Positions 1-7,553 are shown, counted from the first letter of the stretch. The stretch: DNA of 11,173 bases from CALFCE01 sp964411665 (GCA_964411665.1 CAYPMR010000102.1:1-11173); one strand, 5' to 3'. Numbers and translations are program-made. Notes: generated by a model from the sequence alone, not told the origin.

Positions 1-33
1 GGATTCAAGTTTCTCTGTTCTGGGGTAATTGTT

Positions 34-70
34 GGAGTTTAAACATTTGGAGTTTTTCGGAGTTTAAACA
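34..70. repeat. Short direct repeats containing two GTTTAAAC palindromes
   Basis: The 12-mer GGAGTTTAAACA occurs at 34-45 and again at 59-70. A shorter copy of its first half (GGAGTTTT) lies at 49-56. Both full copies contain the 8-bp palindrome GTTTAAAC (37-44 and 62-69), spaced 25 bp apart. They lie about 75-110 bp upstream of the TATAAT box of the flavoenzyme gene. They could be a tandem regulator site or a small local duplication. No known regulator is recognised. Confidence 0.5.
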
Positions 71-145
71 GGACATCCATATTCTAGTTGATATTCGATA
101 GATACAGGTCAGCCAGATTATTATGAATAGTCAATGATCAATTAG

Positions 146-151
146 TATAAT
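146..151 (+). promoter_or_regulatory. Possible -10 box of the flavoenzyme gene
   Basis: A perfect TATAAT lies 44 bases upstream of the ATG at 196, and transcription would start near 158. No good -35 hexamer sits 16-18 bases upstream (the closest is around 122-128), so the promoter may need an activator. This is a visual match only. Confidence 0.35.
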
Positions 152-195
152 TCTGGGTGTCCAATTTCGAGACATTGACAATATGAATCAATTCA

Positions 196-2217
196 ATGAC
201 TGATCCTCATACACAATATGAGGAAGATCAGTTTGAACATTTGCTGTCACCTCTGAATATCGCTCATTCTGGCGGTGTTTTAACGCTACGAAATCGCATA
301 CTCGTCTCGGCGCATGTCCCCGGTTTCGCCGAGAACAACAAACCGGGCGATGGCTACGTTGATTACCACCGTCGCTATGCTCGCGAAGGTGTCGGTTTAC
401 AGATCACCGGCGGCACGCCAGTGCATCGCTCAGGTATGCTTAGTCTGACATCGGATGCATTGTGGAATCTTGATGACAGTATTATCCCTGGCTATACAAA
501 ACTTGCCGAAGCTGTGCATGCAGAGGGTGGTTGTATGTTGGCTCAACTCGCTCACAGTGGTGGGACAGTCAATATACAAATGCCGGGCATTGCTACCTGG
601 TCTGCCTCGGCTGTTCGCTCATCCATTACCGGGCATGTCTCTCATGCCATGACCTGTGCAGAAATAGAGGAGGTGATCAGCGCGTTTGCCGCCGCTGCAG
701 GGCGTGTCAGGGAGAGTGGTCTTGACGGGGTCGAAATTCTCTCAGCGTTCGGGTTTCTGCCGCAGGCCTTCCTGTCACCGCTAACCAACACACGCACGGA
801 TAACTACGGTGGATCATTTGAAATTCGTCTGCGATTTCTGAAAGAGTTACTTCTAGCCGTGCGTTCTGTCCTTGGCTCAAATCAGATTCTTGGTGTGCGT
901 CTACCTGGGGATGAGTTTGAACCGGGTGGGTTGAGTAGTCAGGATATGATTCGTGTGTGCCGTGTGTTAGATCAGAACAAGCTGGTTGATTATCTGAACA
1001 TCACAGCTCATACAAACTTTACACACCTCGGGCGTTCGAAGCATTGGTCACCGACTCCGGCACCTCATGGGATGTTTGTAGAGTTGGCTGAGAACATAAA
1101 AGCCGAGGTCGAATTGCCAGTTTTCACCGTTGGTAGAATTGTCGCGCCAGCACATGCGAATAATATTATTATGCAAGGCAAGGCCGACATGGTTGGAATG
1201 ACGCGTGCCCACTTGTGTGATCCGCAGATTGTCAGCAAGATAAAAAGTGGTCGCAGCGCTCAGATTCGGCCGTGTGTAGGTGCTAATACCTGTGTGGCCA
1301 AACGATATGCCGGTAAACCTGTTCGCTGCATGCACAATCCTGAATTAGCGTTAACCGGTCAACTAATTGGTAAAGCTGACACAATAAAAACCATTAGTGT
1401 TGTGGGTGGTGGACCTGCTGGTCTGGAAGCGGCCAGGTTGGCAGCGCAGTGTGGTCATCAAGTAACACTCTTTGAAAGAACCTCTGCTGTTGGCGGGCAG
1501 ATCAATGACTGGGTGAAAACAAAGTCGCGCCGCGAATTAAAGCGAATAGTTGACTGGCGTGTGTCCGAACTTGATCGGTTGGGTGTCGACATCAGGCTGG
1601 ATACTGAAGTCGATAAGCAAGCCTTAATCAACTCTGATGCTGATGTAGTTATTCTTGCAACTGGTGCACTTGACACAGTCAGGACTTTTTCCGGTTCCAC
1701 CCATTTTCCTGTGCTTACCCCGCACCAGTTGTTGGCGATGAATACGGTAGATTCACGAAATGCCATAGTCATCAGTGATGGCCGGGGGCAGGCTGGTCTT
1801 GTGTGTGCTGAATGGCTGTGTGAGCGCGGTGTCAGGGTTGAGATAGTGACAGAAGCTGTTGCTGTCGCTGATGATTTGGATCCGACCAATCGGGATGAGT
1901 GGTATCAACGTCTGGGCAAAGCAGGTGTCAGGTTCGCGCCACAATTGATCGTGCAGCAGTTGGGCGTAAACACAGTTACCTTGCGTCATGTCTACTCAGG
2001 CAATGTCAGTGAACGTGAAGATATCGATCTGATTGTTGACTGGTATGCCAGTCAGGTGAGTAATGAACTGTATGAAACAATGATCCAGGATTCGTTTCAA
2101 AAGAACAATGAGGGCGTCGAGCGCAAACAATCCTGTTATTTAATAGGCGATTGCGTGGCACCGCGAGGTGTTGAAATTGCCATGGCTGAAGCTATGGATA
2201 CAGTCGTCGGTCTTTAA
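196..2217 (+). CDS. NADH:flavin oxidoreductase, OYE barrel plus FAD/NAD domain (dienoyl-CoA reductase / TMADH type)
   Basis: A 673-residue protein, the normal length for this family. Residues about 15-350 form the FMN-binding TIM barrel, with AQLAHSGG at 116-123 and FLSPLTNTRTDNYGG following residue 192. A cluster-binding segment follows at 360-378. Residues 396-673 form the FAD/NAD(P) domain, with GGGPAG at 404-409 and a C-terminal YLIGDCVAPRG motif that contacts FAD. Relatives reduce enoyl compounds or oxidatively demethylate N-methylated amines and betaines; the substrate here is unknown. Two departures stand out. The usual GxHGY active-site region reads LSAFGF (182-187), so the catalytic Tyr/His positions are Phe and Leu. 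The Fe-S motif has Cys360, Cys366 and Cys378 but Ala363 where TMADH has its second Cys. The ATG at 196 has no clear ribosome site. An alternative ATG at 183 opens only a 6-codon ORF that overlaps this start. No obvious partner gene is adjacent. Confidence 0.88.
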   Translation: MTDPHTQYEEDQFEHLLSPLNIAHSGGVLTLRNRILVSAHVPGFAENNKPGDGYVDYHRRYAREGVGLQITGGTPVHRSGMLSLTSDALWNLDDSIIPGYTKLAEAVHAEGGCMLAQLAHSGGTVNIQMPGIATWSASAVRSSITGHVSHAMTCAEIEEVISAFAAAAGRVRESGLDGVEILSAFGFLPQAFLSPLTNTRTDNYGGSFEIRLRFLKELLLAVRSVLGSNQILGVRLPGDEFEPGGLSSQDMIRVCRVLDQNKLVDYLNITAHTNFTHLGRSKHWSPTPAPHGMFVELAENIKAEVELPVFTVGRIVAPAHANNIIMQGKADMVGMTRAHLCDPQIVSKIKSGRSAQIRPCVGANTCVAKRYAGKPVRCMHNPELALTGQLIGKADTIKTISVVGGGPAGLEAARLAAQCGHQVTLFERTSAVGGQINDWVKTKSRRELKRIVDWRVSELDRLGVDIRLDTEVDKQALINSDADVVILATGALDTVRTFSGSTHFPVLTPHQLLAMNTVDSRNAIVISDGRGQAGLVCAEWLCERGVRVEIVTEAVAVADDLDPTNRDEWYQRLGKAGVRFAPQLIVQQLGVNTVTLRHVYSGNVSEREDIDLIVDWYASQVSNELYETMIQDSFQKNNEGVERKQSCYLIGDCVAPRGVEIAMAEAMDTVVGL

Positions 2218-2232
2218 ATCCAGTTGGCGCTG

Positions 2233-2277
2233 TTGTTACTTAATCTGAGGTATATGGCATGATCCATGAAGTAACAA
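2233..2277. repeat. Inverted repeat after the flavoenzyme stop codon
   Basis: TTGTTACTT (2233-2241) and AAGTAACAA (2269-2277) are perfect 9-bp inverted arms around a 27-base loop. The loop itself can fold (ATGG 2254-2257 with CCAT 2264-2267). It begins 15 bases after the stop at 2217, so it may stabilise or end that transcript. It lacks a GC-rich stem and a T run, so it is not a classical intrinsic terminator. Confidence 0.35.
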
Positions 2278-2310
2278 AATTCGAACCCAATTCAGCCGTT
2301 GGCATGCTGC

Positions 2311-2372
2311 CATCGAAATGTGAAGAGAGATGCTTTATATAGATAATACAAACACATTCGATGTGGTCGAAT
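2311..2372 (+). promoter_or_regulatory. Inverted repeats upstream of the H-NOX operon
   Basis: CATCGAAATGTG (2311-2322) is almost the exact reverse complement of CACATTCGATG (2353-2363), with one extra A in the first arm and a 30-base loop. The second arm also overlaps a smaller hairpin, ATTCGA (2356-2361) with TCGAAT (2367-2372). The two folds therefore exclude each other. AT-rich sequence with -10-like hexamers (TATATA, and GATAAT at 2342-2347) lies between the arms. This may be a regulator site or leader structure for the H-NOX operon. No known NO-regulator consensus fits well. Confidence 0.3.
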
Positions 2373-2493
2373 AGTACTTTAAATTCCTGATTACAACTGA
2401 TTTTTAAACACTACTGGATGTATAAATAGGAACAAACAGTTAACCAATCCAGCAAATAGCCGAAATACAGATATAGTTTCGTTAACTACATGC

Positions 2494-2500
2494 AAGGAAG
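2494..2500 (+). promoter_or_regulatory. Ribosome binding site that fixes the H-NOX start
   Basis: AAGGAAG ends 7 bases before the ATG at 2508. An upstream in-frame ATG at 2490 lies just before this site and so cannot use it. The H-NOX family also begins with M-x-G-x-x-N-R-A, which matches translation from 2508. Confidence 0.7.
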
Positions 2501-2507
2501 CACTCTT

Positions 2508-3083
2508 ATGTACGGAATGGTAAACCGAGCCATAGAAGATCTTGTCGTGGATAGTGCAGGTGAAGAGGTATGGCAAAAGATAAAGCAGGATGCAGAAGTT
2601 GAATTCACCGAATTTTTTGATAGTAGTCAATACAGTGATGAAATAACCTACCGACTGGTTGAAGCAGCGAGCGGCATACTTAAAAAATCCACCGAGTCCA
2701 TACTGCATGATTTTGGAAGGCACTGGATTCTATACACTGGACGAGAAGGTTGGGATTCAGTGTTTGCACTCGGTGGTGATAACATGATCGACTATATAAA
2801 AGGCTTGGATAGCATGCATTCGCGTGTGCAAAGTGCTTTACCCGAAGCCTGTATGCCCCAGTTCGGTGTAGAAGAACGCTCAGAACACTTCAGATTGACG
2901 TATCGTTCCTCGCGTGAAGGTCTGGCTCCCATGGTTCTCGGCATGCTCGATGGATTGGCGGAACGCTTTGATGAACCATGGCTGATCCAGCATATTAAAT
3001 CTGACAGCGCAGCAGGCTGTGAATTTTTCGAACTGAGGCTTGCTGACTCATGGACGCAAAGGCATTATGAAGATGCCGCATGA
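2508..3083 (+). CDS. H-NOX heme-based nitric oxide sensor protein
   Basis: A 191-residue stand-alone H-NOX (HNOB) domain, full length for bacterial members. It binds heme b in the cytoplasm and senses gas, usually NO. The N-terminus MYGMVNRAIEDLV is typical of the family. His104 (in GLDSMHSRV) is the expected proximal heme ligand. Pro117 matches the conserved heme-distorting proline. YRSSR at 132-136 is the invariant YxSxR motif that binds the heme propionates. No tyrosine is seen just after this motif (137-160), where O2-binding H-NOX proteins have a distal Tyr. This suggests NO selectivity, by family rule. The start at 2508 is chosen over 2490 from the ribosome site and the family N-terminus. 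The stop overlaps the start of the next gene, a GGDEF-EAL protein with an H-NOX-associated domain. This is the known pairing in which H-NOX controls c-di-GMP turnover. Confidence 0.95.
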   Translation: MYGMVNRAIEDLVVDSAGEEVWQKIKQDAEVEFTEFFDSSQYSDEITYRLVEAASGILKKSTESILHDFGRHWILYTGREGWDSVFALGGDNMIDYIKGLDSMHSRVQSALPEACMPQFGVEERSEHFRLTYRSSREGLAPMVLGMLDGLAERFDEPWLIQHIKSDSAAGCEFFELRLADSWTQRHYEDAA

Positions 3084-4857
3084 CAGATTGCAGCTTAACG
3101 GACAGATAGTCGCTGAACTTTTTCCTTTTCATATTCTTGTTGATGCATCTGACGGCTATATATATTCTGTCGGTGAAAGTCTGAATGACATTGCAGGATC
3201 AGAAAAAATTGGGCAACCTTTTAATGCTGTTTTTCATATTGAACGTCCAATAGTAGAAGCATTAAGTTCAGAAGTATTAAAGCAATGCGAAGGAGCTTCA
3301 TTCATACTGCAATTGATTGGGACTCAAGCCAAACTTCGCGGGCAATTTGTTTTCAATAAAGAAGGAGATATGATTTTCCTGGGAACATTGCTGGTCGAGG
3401 CCTCCGATTCACTCGAAAAACTGGGAGTGAGTATGAGTAAATTTACGTCAATCGATTTGACGCCAGATTTGGTTATCTTACAAAGATTCCGGGAGATCGA
3501 AAAACAGGATCTAAAAAGAAGAGCCCAACAACTTGCTGAGTTATCGAAATCCCGCGACGAAATGAACAAGCGAGCTAACACTGATGAGCTCACGGGTGTC
3601 GCGAATCGACGAGGTTTCTGGGAAGTTGGCAGTAAAATGCTGGCAGGGTTCGAAAAGAACGAAAATACTAGTTTGATACTGATTCTTCTGGATCTTGACG
3701 GATTTAAAAATATTAATGATCAATATGGTCATGAGGCAGGTGACGCGATACTACTAGAGATTGCAACACGTATATCTGATGAGATAGGCGAGCGTGGGCT
3801 GGTTGGTCGTCTTGGAGGGGATGAGTTCGTAGTTATCCGGCGATTGGATGTTTTTCATCATGCTGAGCAAGAAGCCACTAATTTACTTAAAGTTATTAAA
3901 GAACCCATACGACAAAAGTATCGCAAACATAAAGTGGATGTCAGCATGGGAGTGGTTAAGGTGTCCCGTGGAGACTCTCTTGATGACGCGATTAACAAAG
4001 CTGATCTTGCCATGTATGAAGGTCGTAGAAAGCAACGCGGCGCTATATTTTGGTACACAGATTCGATTGAGCAACGCGTTGAAAATAAACGCGAATTGAC
4101 CAGAAAATTTACAGAAGCATTAAACACCGGACTAATTGCGCCGCATTATCAACCAATCGTTACACTCAAAGACACAGCTTTGGTCAGCTTCGAAGCACTG
4201 GCGCGCTGGACGGATCCGGAACTCGGTTCAATCAGACCTGATATTTTCATTGAAGTAGCAAATGAGGCAGGACTTCTACAAGCACTGGATAAAACAATAC
4301 TTGATCTATCACTTGATCAGTTGACACGGTGGCACAAGGTGGGCAAGAAATACACTATGCATGTCAATCTATCCGCTGATTCACTCGACAGTTCGTTATG
4401 TGATCAGGTATTGAATGCGCTGGAAGTGCGTAGACTTGATCCGAAGTATTTGATACTGGAACTCACGGAAACAACCTTGCTCGAAAATACCCAAACGGCC
4501 TGCGAGATTCTCAGCCAATTGTCAGAATCTGGAGTAAAAGTTCAACTGGATGATTTTGGGACTGGTTACTCGTCACTAACACATATTCGTGATTTACCGG
4601 TACACGGTATAAAGATTGATAAAAGCTTTGTTGCTGATGCGCGAGCCAATGAGAAATCCAGAGAGCTGTTAAAATCTGTCGTGGATCTGGCTTCCAATCT
4701 TCAACTTGAAGTGGTTGCCGAAGGCATAGAAACCGGGGCACAATTTCAATTTCTTGAAAAGTTAGGCTGTGATTATGGACAAGGCTTTTACATTGGAAAG
4801 CCAACAGAGCCCGATACTTGCGAACTCATATTAAATTCGTTGAATAAAGCGGCGTGA
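3067..4857 (+). CDS. H-NOX-associated c-di-GMP enzyme (HNOBA-GGDEF-EAL, HaCE type)
   Basis: A 596-residue soluble protein. Residues about 8-135 are a PAS-like HNOBA domain: ELFPFHI at 17-23, then a MIFLG segment and a DLVIL end. A helical linker leads to a GGDEF domain with NTDELTG at 171-177, DLDGFK at 209-214 and GGDEF at 250-254. There is no RxxD inhibition site, since positions 241 and 244 are Gly. The EAL domain (about 350-590) has EAL at 376-378, DDFGTG at 495-500, AEGIE at 551-555 and YGQGF at 570-574. Both the cyclase and the phosphodiesterase motifs are therefore intact. In characterised pairs such as that of Shewanella woodyi, NO-bound H-NOX shifts the enzyme towards c-di-GMP breakdown. 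The ATG at 3067 follows AAAGG (3058-3062) and overlaps the H-NOX gene by 17 bases. An ATG at 3073 is also possible. The two genes are surely co-translated. Confidence 0.93.
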   Translation: MKMPHDRLQLNGQIVAELFPFHILVDASDGYIYSVGESLNDIAGSEKIGQPFNAVFHIERPIVEALSSEVLKQCEGASFILQLIGTQAKLRGQFVFNKEGDMIFLGTLLVEASDSLEKLGVSMSKFTSIDLTPDLVILQRFREIEKQDLKRRAQQLAELSKSRDEMNKRANTDELTGVANRRGFWEVGSKMLAGFEKNENTSLILILLDLDGFKNINDQYGHEAGDAILLEIATRISDEIGERGLVGRLGGDEFVVIRRLDVFHHAEQEATNLLKVIKEPIRQKYRKHKVDVSMGVVKVSRGDSLDDAINKADLAMYEGRRKQRGAIFWYTDSIEQRVENKRELTRKFTEALNTGLIAPHYQPIVTLKDTALVSFEALARWTDPELGSIRPDIFIEVANEAGLLQALDKTILDLSLDQLTRWHKVGKKYTMHVNLSADSLDSSLCDQVLNALEVRRLDPKYLILELTETTLLENTQTACEILSQLSESGVKVQLDDFGTGYSSLTHIRDLPVHGIKIDKSFVADARANEKSRELLKSVVDLASNLQLEVVAEGIETGAQFQFLEKLGCDYGQGFYIGKPTEPDTCELILNSLNKAA

Positions 4858-5147
4858 ATAACCCGTAAAAGAGTGCGAAAAAGACAAGCGGACAGTCTTA
4901 AGCCAGTTAGTAGGTGCCATACATATTTGTATAGATGTCATTACCAAAGAAGTAGGGCGGTCTAATTACCAAGACAAATTGTCGTTGCGTAATACCAACT
5001 ATTCTGGATGACTTCAATTCGCTGCCTATGTGCAGCAGTTTATTTTCGACAAAGCGTATGTGGGCAAGCGCGGTGAATTGATGGTAGGGAATGCGTGCTG
5101 TGTGCCCTGACGTTCTAGCATTTGATCTGGTCGCTGCGCTGATACAT

Positions 5148-7019
5148 CTAATCCTGTCTTTGGGGCGGTGGCTGTAAAAAGGCACTCTCAACAGCTACCA
5201 GCTCACCCAGAGATTGCAGAAAGGCGATCAGATCTGATATTTCGTTGTCAGACAGCTGCTCTATATTCGGTAATTCATGCCGTTTACCGAGTAATTGTGG
5301 TTTCGGATCACTGTAGAATCGTACAACCTCTTCCAGACTATTAAAGCGCCCGTCATGCATGTACGGGGCTGTCAGCGTCAGGCCTCGCAAGGTAGGCACA
5401 CGAAAGGCACCGCGAGCTGAATGAGCAGTATTTTGTATATTTGCGTTATCTAACAGCTGGCAAGGCTTACTCTCGTCTGAACTGTAGATGCTGTTACAGT
5501 TGAATTCATTCAATATGGCTGACTGTACCCCAATTATTCTGCCGTAGTCATAGCTGTGGTCTGCAGCCTGTGCGGTACCGATGTTGTGAAACCCAAAATT
5601 GGTAAACATCGCAGAAGCGTGGCAATTCAGGCATTGTGTTCTATCGCTGATAAAGAGTTTCAAGCCTCGTTGTTCCGAGTAGCTTAAATGTTCTTCTAAA
5701 TCTTTGGCATCACTAGAACTGGTGTTATCGCCATCGTTAACACGTAGTAGGGCATCGACGAAAGTGTCGAATCTACCAGCGGCTGGTAGCAGCCTTGTTT
5801 CATAGGCGGCTATCGCTTTTCCTGTGTTTGCAAACACTGTGTTTATAGCCGCTTGCGTTGATTGATCCAGTGATTGCCAGGCTGATTGAGCGGTTTCGTC
5901 TGACATTGGGCTTGCCTGGGAAGGAAGTTGTTCAAATCGGATTGCGGGAAAGTTGTCGAAAACTGATTCGTATTCTTCCAGGTATTCTTCGGCAATCAGT
6001 CGTGCCACAGACAGCCGGTCACCACCCATTTCATCGACCGCTTCCATAGGTACCAGTGCCTGAGACCACAAACTGTCTCTGCGCCCGTCCCAATAGAGCC
6101 AATTTTGGTAGACGGAACCCACTACGCTTGGTGTGTTTCTGCTCAGTTTTTGGCTACCTTGGCCGGTTATTAATCCGTCGGTAAAATACTTATCCGGTAG
6201 ATGGCAGGACACGCAGGCAAAGTCAGAATTGCGGCTGAGTCGTTTGTCGAAAAAAAGCTGATGGCCCAATGATGCAGCTTTATCACTCAAGGCGACGTCA
6301 TTGCCACGTACGATTTTCTCCAGTCTTCCTGTGTGTATGGATAGACTTCTCAGCAGTCGCTTGTCGAGTTCAGACCAGCGAATTGCCGATGTCGAATCAC
6401 CGTTGCTGGTCGGAAAATCAATATCAAACTCTGCCTTATCATTCACACCCTCGTAATTGAACGCCACAACGAATTTCCATTCGCCGGCCATGTTAAAGCT
6501 AACGTTGGAAATGCGGTACCCATGTGTTTTTGTGTATGTCTGGACGGCAGGCAATGTCGGGAATCCATGGCCATGAGCTGGCATGCCACCAGAGATTTGC
6601 AATCGCTGTGGTCGTATTTCTTTGTCCGACTGGTCGAATATTCTGACAAACCAATGGTGGATTTCGATCAGTGGCACTTTTGTGTTTGCAGGAGTTAACT
6701 CTACGCGGTGCAGGCCCGATAAGGTTGTCTGGGATACGGCTTCAAAGGTAGTGTAAAAAGATTCCCCTTGAGTGGCATGACCTTCGTTGCTGGCCACGTG
6801 ATTTGCGTGGTTTGTACCATGAGCGGTTGCGGTGTGGTTTGCATGATCAGCGTGGGATTGGTGATTGGTGCTATGTAGATACATGAGCGCCAACACTGCA
6901 ATGATTAACAAGCTTATTGAGGCTAAACCAATCGTATATGATGTGGATTGGGATAGTTTTTTTGATGACTCTGGTTGTTGATTGTTGCGTTGCAGCACGT
7001 TACTTTTCGATCGCTCCAT
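5148..7019 (-). CDS. Membrane-anchored MauG/cytochrome c peroxidase-type di-heme protein with YtkA-like domain
   Basis: A 623-residue protein. A short charged N-terminus precedes one membrane segment (about 28-48), so the rest should face the periplasm. Residues 49-81 hold nine histidines, mostly three to five residues apart. Residues about 88-200 resemble a YtkA-like beta domain, with MPAHGHG at 146-152 and a NMAGEW strand near 176-181. Residues about 215-620 form the di-heme peroxidase/MauG domain, with CVSCH at 269-273, CLNCH at 463-467 and PYMHDGRF around Met554-His555. Family members reduce H2O2 or oxidise protein or metal partners. The substrate here cannot be told. The length exceeds the roughly 350-400 residues of simple peroxidases because of the added N-terminal parts. 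The ATG at 7019 is chosen over a TTG at 7028; an in-frame stop lies just upstream and neither has a clear ribosome site. The gene is convergent with the c-di-GMP enzyme gene and has no visible operon partner. Confidence 0.88.
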   Translation of the reverse strand: MERSKSNVLQRNNQQPESSKKLSQSTSYTIGLASISLLIIAVLALMYLHSTNHQSHADHANHTATAHGTNHANHVASNEGHATQGESFYTTFEAVSQTTLSGLHRVELTPANTKVPLIEIHHWFVRIFDQSDKEIRPQRLQISGGMPAHGHGFPTLPAVQTYTKTHGYRISNVSFNMAGEWKFVVAFNYEGVNDKAEFDIDFPTSNGDSTSAIRWSELDKRLLRSLSIHTGRLEKIVRGNDVALSDKAASLGHQLFFDKRLSRNSDFACVSCHLPDKYFTDGLITGQGSQKLSRNTPSVVGSVYQNWLYWDGRRDSLWSQALVPMEAVDEMGGDRLSVARLIAEEYLEEYESVFDNFPAIRFEQLPSQASPMSDETAQSAWQSLDQSTQAAINTVFANTGKAIAAYETRLLPAAGRFDTFVDALLRVNDGDNTSSSDAKDLEEHLSYSEQRGLKLFISDRTQCLNCHASAMFTNFGFHNIGTAQAADHSYDYGRIIGVQSAILNEFNCNSIYSSDESKPCQLLDNANIQNTAHSARGAFRVPTLRGLTLTAPYMHDGRFNSLEEVVRFYSDPKPQLLGKRHELPNIEQLSDNEISDLIAFLQSLGELVAVESAFLQPPPQRQD

Positions 7020-7052
7020 AAAGGACAAAAATTAGTCCACAGTACAGGCCTG

Positions 7053-7078
7053 AATCATACCAACGATCCGGTATGATT
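7053..7078. promoter_or_regulatory. 26-bp hyphenated palindrome upstream of the di-heme protein gene
   Basis: AATCATACC (7053-7061) and GGTATGATT (7070-7078) are perfect 9-bp inverted arms around an 8-base centre. The element lies 34-59 bases upstream of the ATG at 7019, the usual place for an operator or a leader hairpin. The shape (ATAC-N10-GTAT core) suits a dimeric repressor or a LysR-type site. The regulator is not known. Confidence 0.5.
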
Positions 7079-7394
7079 GGGAAATCTGACAGCTGAATAA
7101 TAAACAAGCGAATATGTCTGATTTACACCCGGTGCCCCGTTATATCACATGCCCGAGCGGTGGAGTTCTATGATCCCAGCACAGAACCGCGGCAATAAAA
7201 TATAATCCTGAACAAAACAGGCAATTATAATTATTAAACGGTATTTACAATTCGATTCACCGCTGTAAAACTAATTGCGACGCTGTTGACCTGGATACGG
7301 TTGATAAAATCCTGCAAATGAAGTCTGAATTAATCGCACTTAATAAGTGCTTTTGTGTGGGTACAGATGTATGGGAATCGAATGTGCCGTCACA

Positions 7395-7454
7395 ACTGTG
7401 CAAAAATCTGTGGTGCTAAAGTTGGTGGTGCAAAAATCTGTGGTGCAAAAGTTG
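7395..7454. repeat. Four tandem 15-bp repeats
   Basis: Units lie at 7395-7409, 7410-7424, 7425-7439 and 7440-7454. Each is a variant of GTGGTGCAAAAATCT or GTGGTGCAAAAGTTG, and the two types alternate. The 30-base super-repeat (7401-7424 against 7431-7454) differs at one position in 24. A 15-bp period equals five codons. Read on the minus strand within a 77-codon open frame (7340-7573, TTG start), it gives T(D/N)F(C/S)T units, which fit the pentapeptide-repeat pattern. No known gene is recognised around it, so it is listed as a repeat only. Confidence 0.7.
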
Positions 7455-7553
7455 ATCAATACCAGACATTCAAACCACCATGGAGAGGCATTTGTCAGCT
7501 GATGTTTTGCTTGTGGCACACTAGCGTGAGCTCGGTTTTTCTTTCCACTACCT

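Larger units (their letters stand above)
7020..7553. other. 534-base non-coding region between the di-heme protein and cupin genes
   Basis: This stretch holds the start-proximal side of the di-heme protein gene and the 3' side of the cupin gene, both on the minus strand. It contains the palindrome at 7053-7078 and the 15-bp repeats at 7395-7454. A weak minus-strand promoter-like pair is also present (TTGTAA at 7245-7250 and TATAAT at 7224-7229, 15-base spacer). Short ORFs cover parts of both strands, but none resembles a known protein. No RNA gene is recognised. Confidence 0.5.

Noticed and set aside
97..104. GATAGATA upstream of the flavoenzyme gene as a third copy of the TetR-type operator
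   Set aside because: Only one half-site is present; the left arm TATCTA is missing.
183..203. Six-codon ORF (MNQFND) overlapping the flavoenzyme start, as a possible regulatory leader peptide
   Set aside because: No ribosome site and no coding signal; such overlaps arise easily by chance.
2325..2350. Half-site resembling the NsrR consensus (AGATGCTTT) upstream of H-NOX
   Set aside because: The second half-site does not match, so an NO-responsive NsrR site cannot be supported.
4907..5191. 94-residue minus-strand open frame at the 3' end of the di-heme protein gene
   Set aside because: Overlaps the end of a clear gene, starts inside it, has no ribosome site and resembles nothing known. The 290-base gap 4858-5147 otherwise shows only short weak repeats and no clear terminator.
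7151..7200. Sequence GCCCGAGCGGTGGAGTT, reminiscent of a tRNA-Leu/Ser 5' end
   Set aside because: No anticodon arm, T arm or matching acceptor strand follows; chance similarity.
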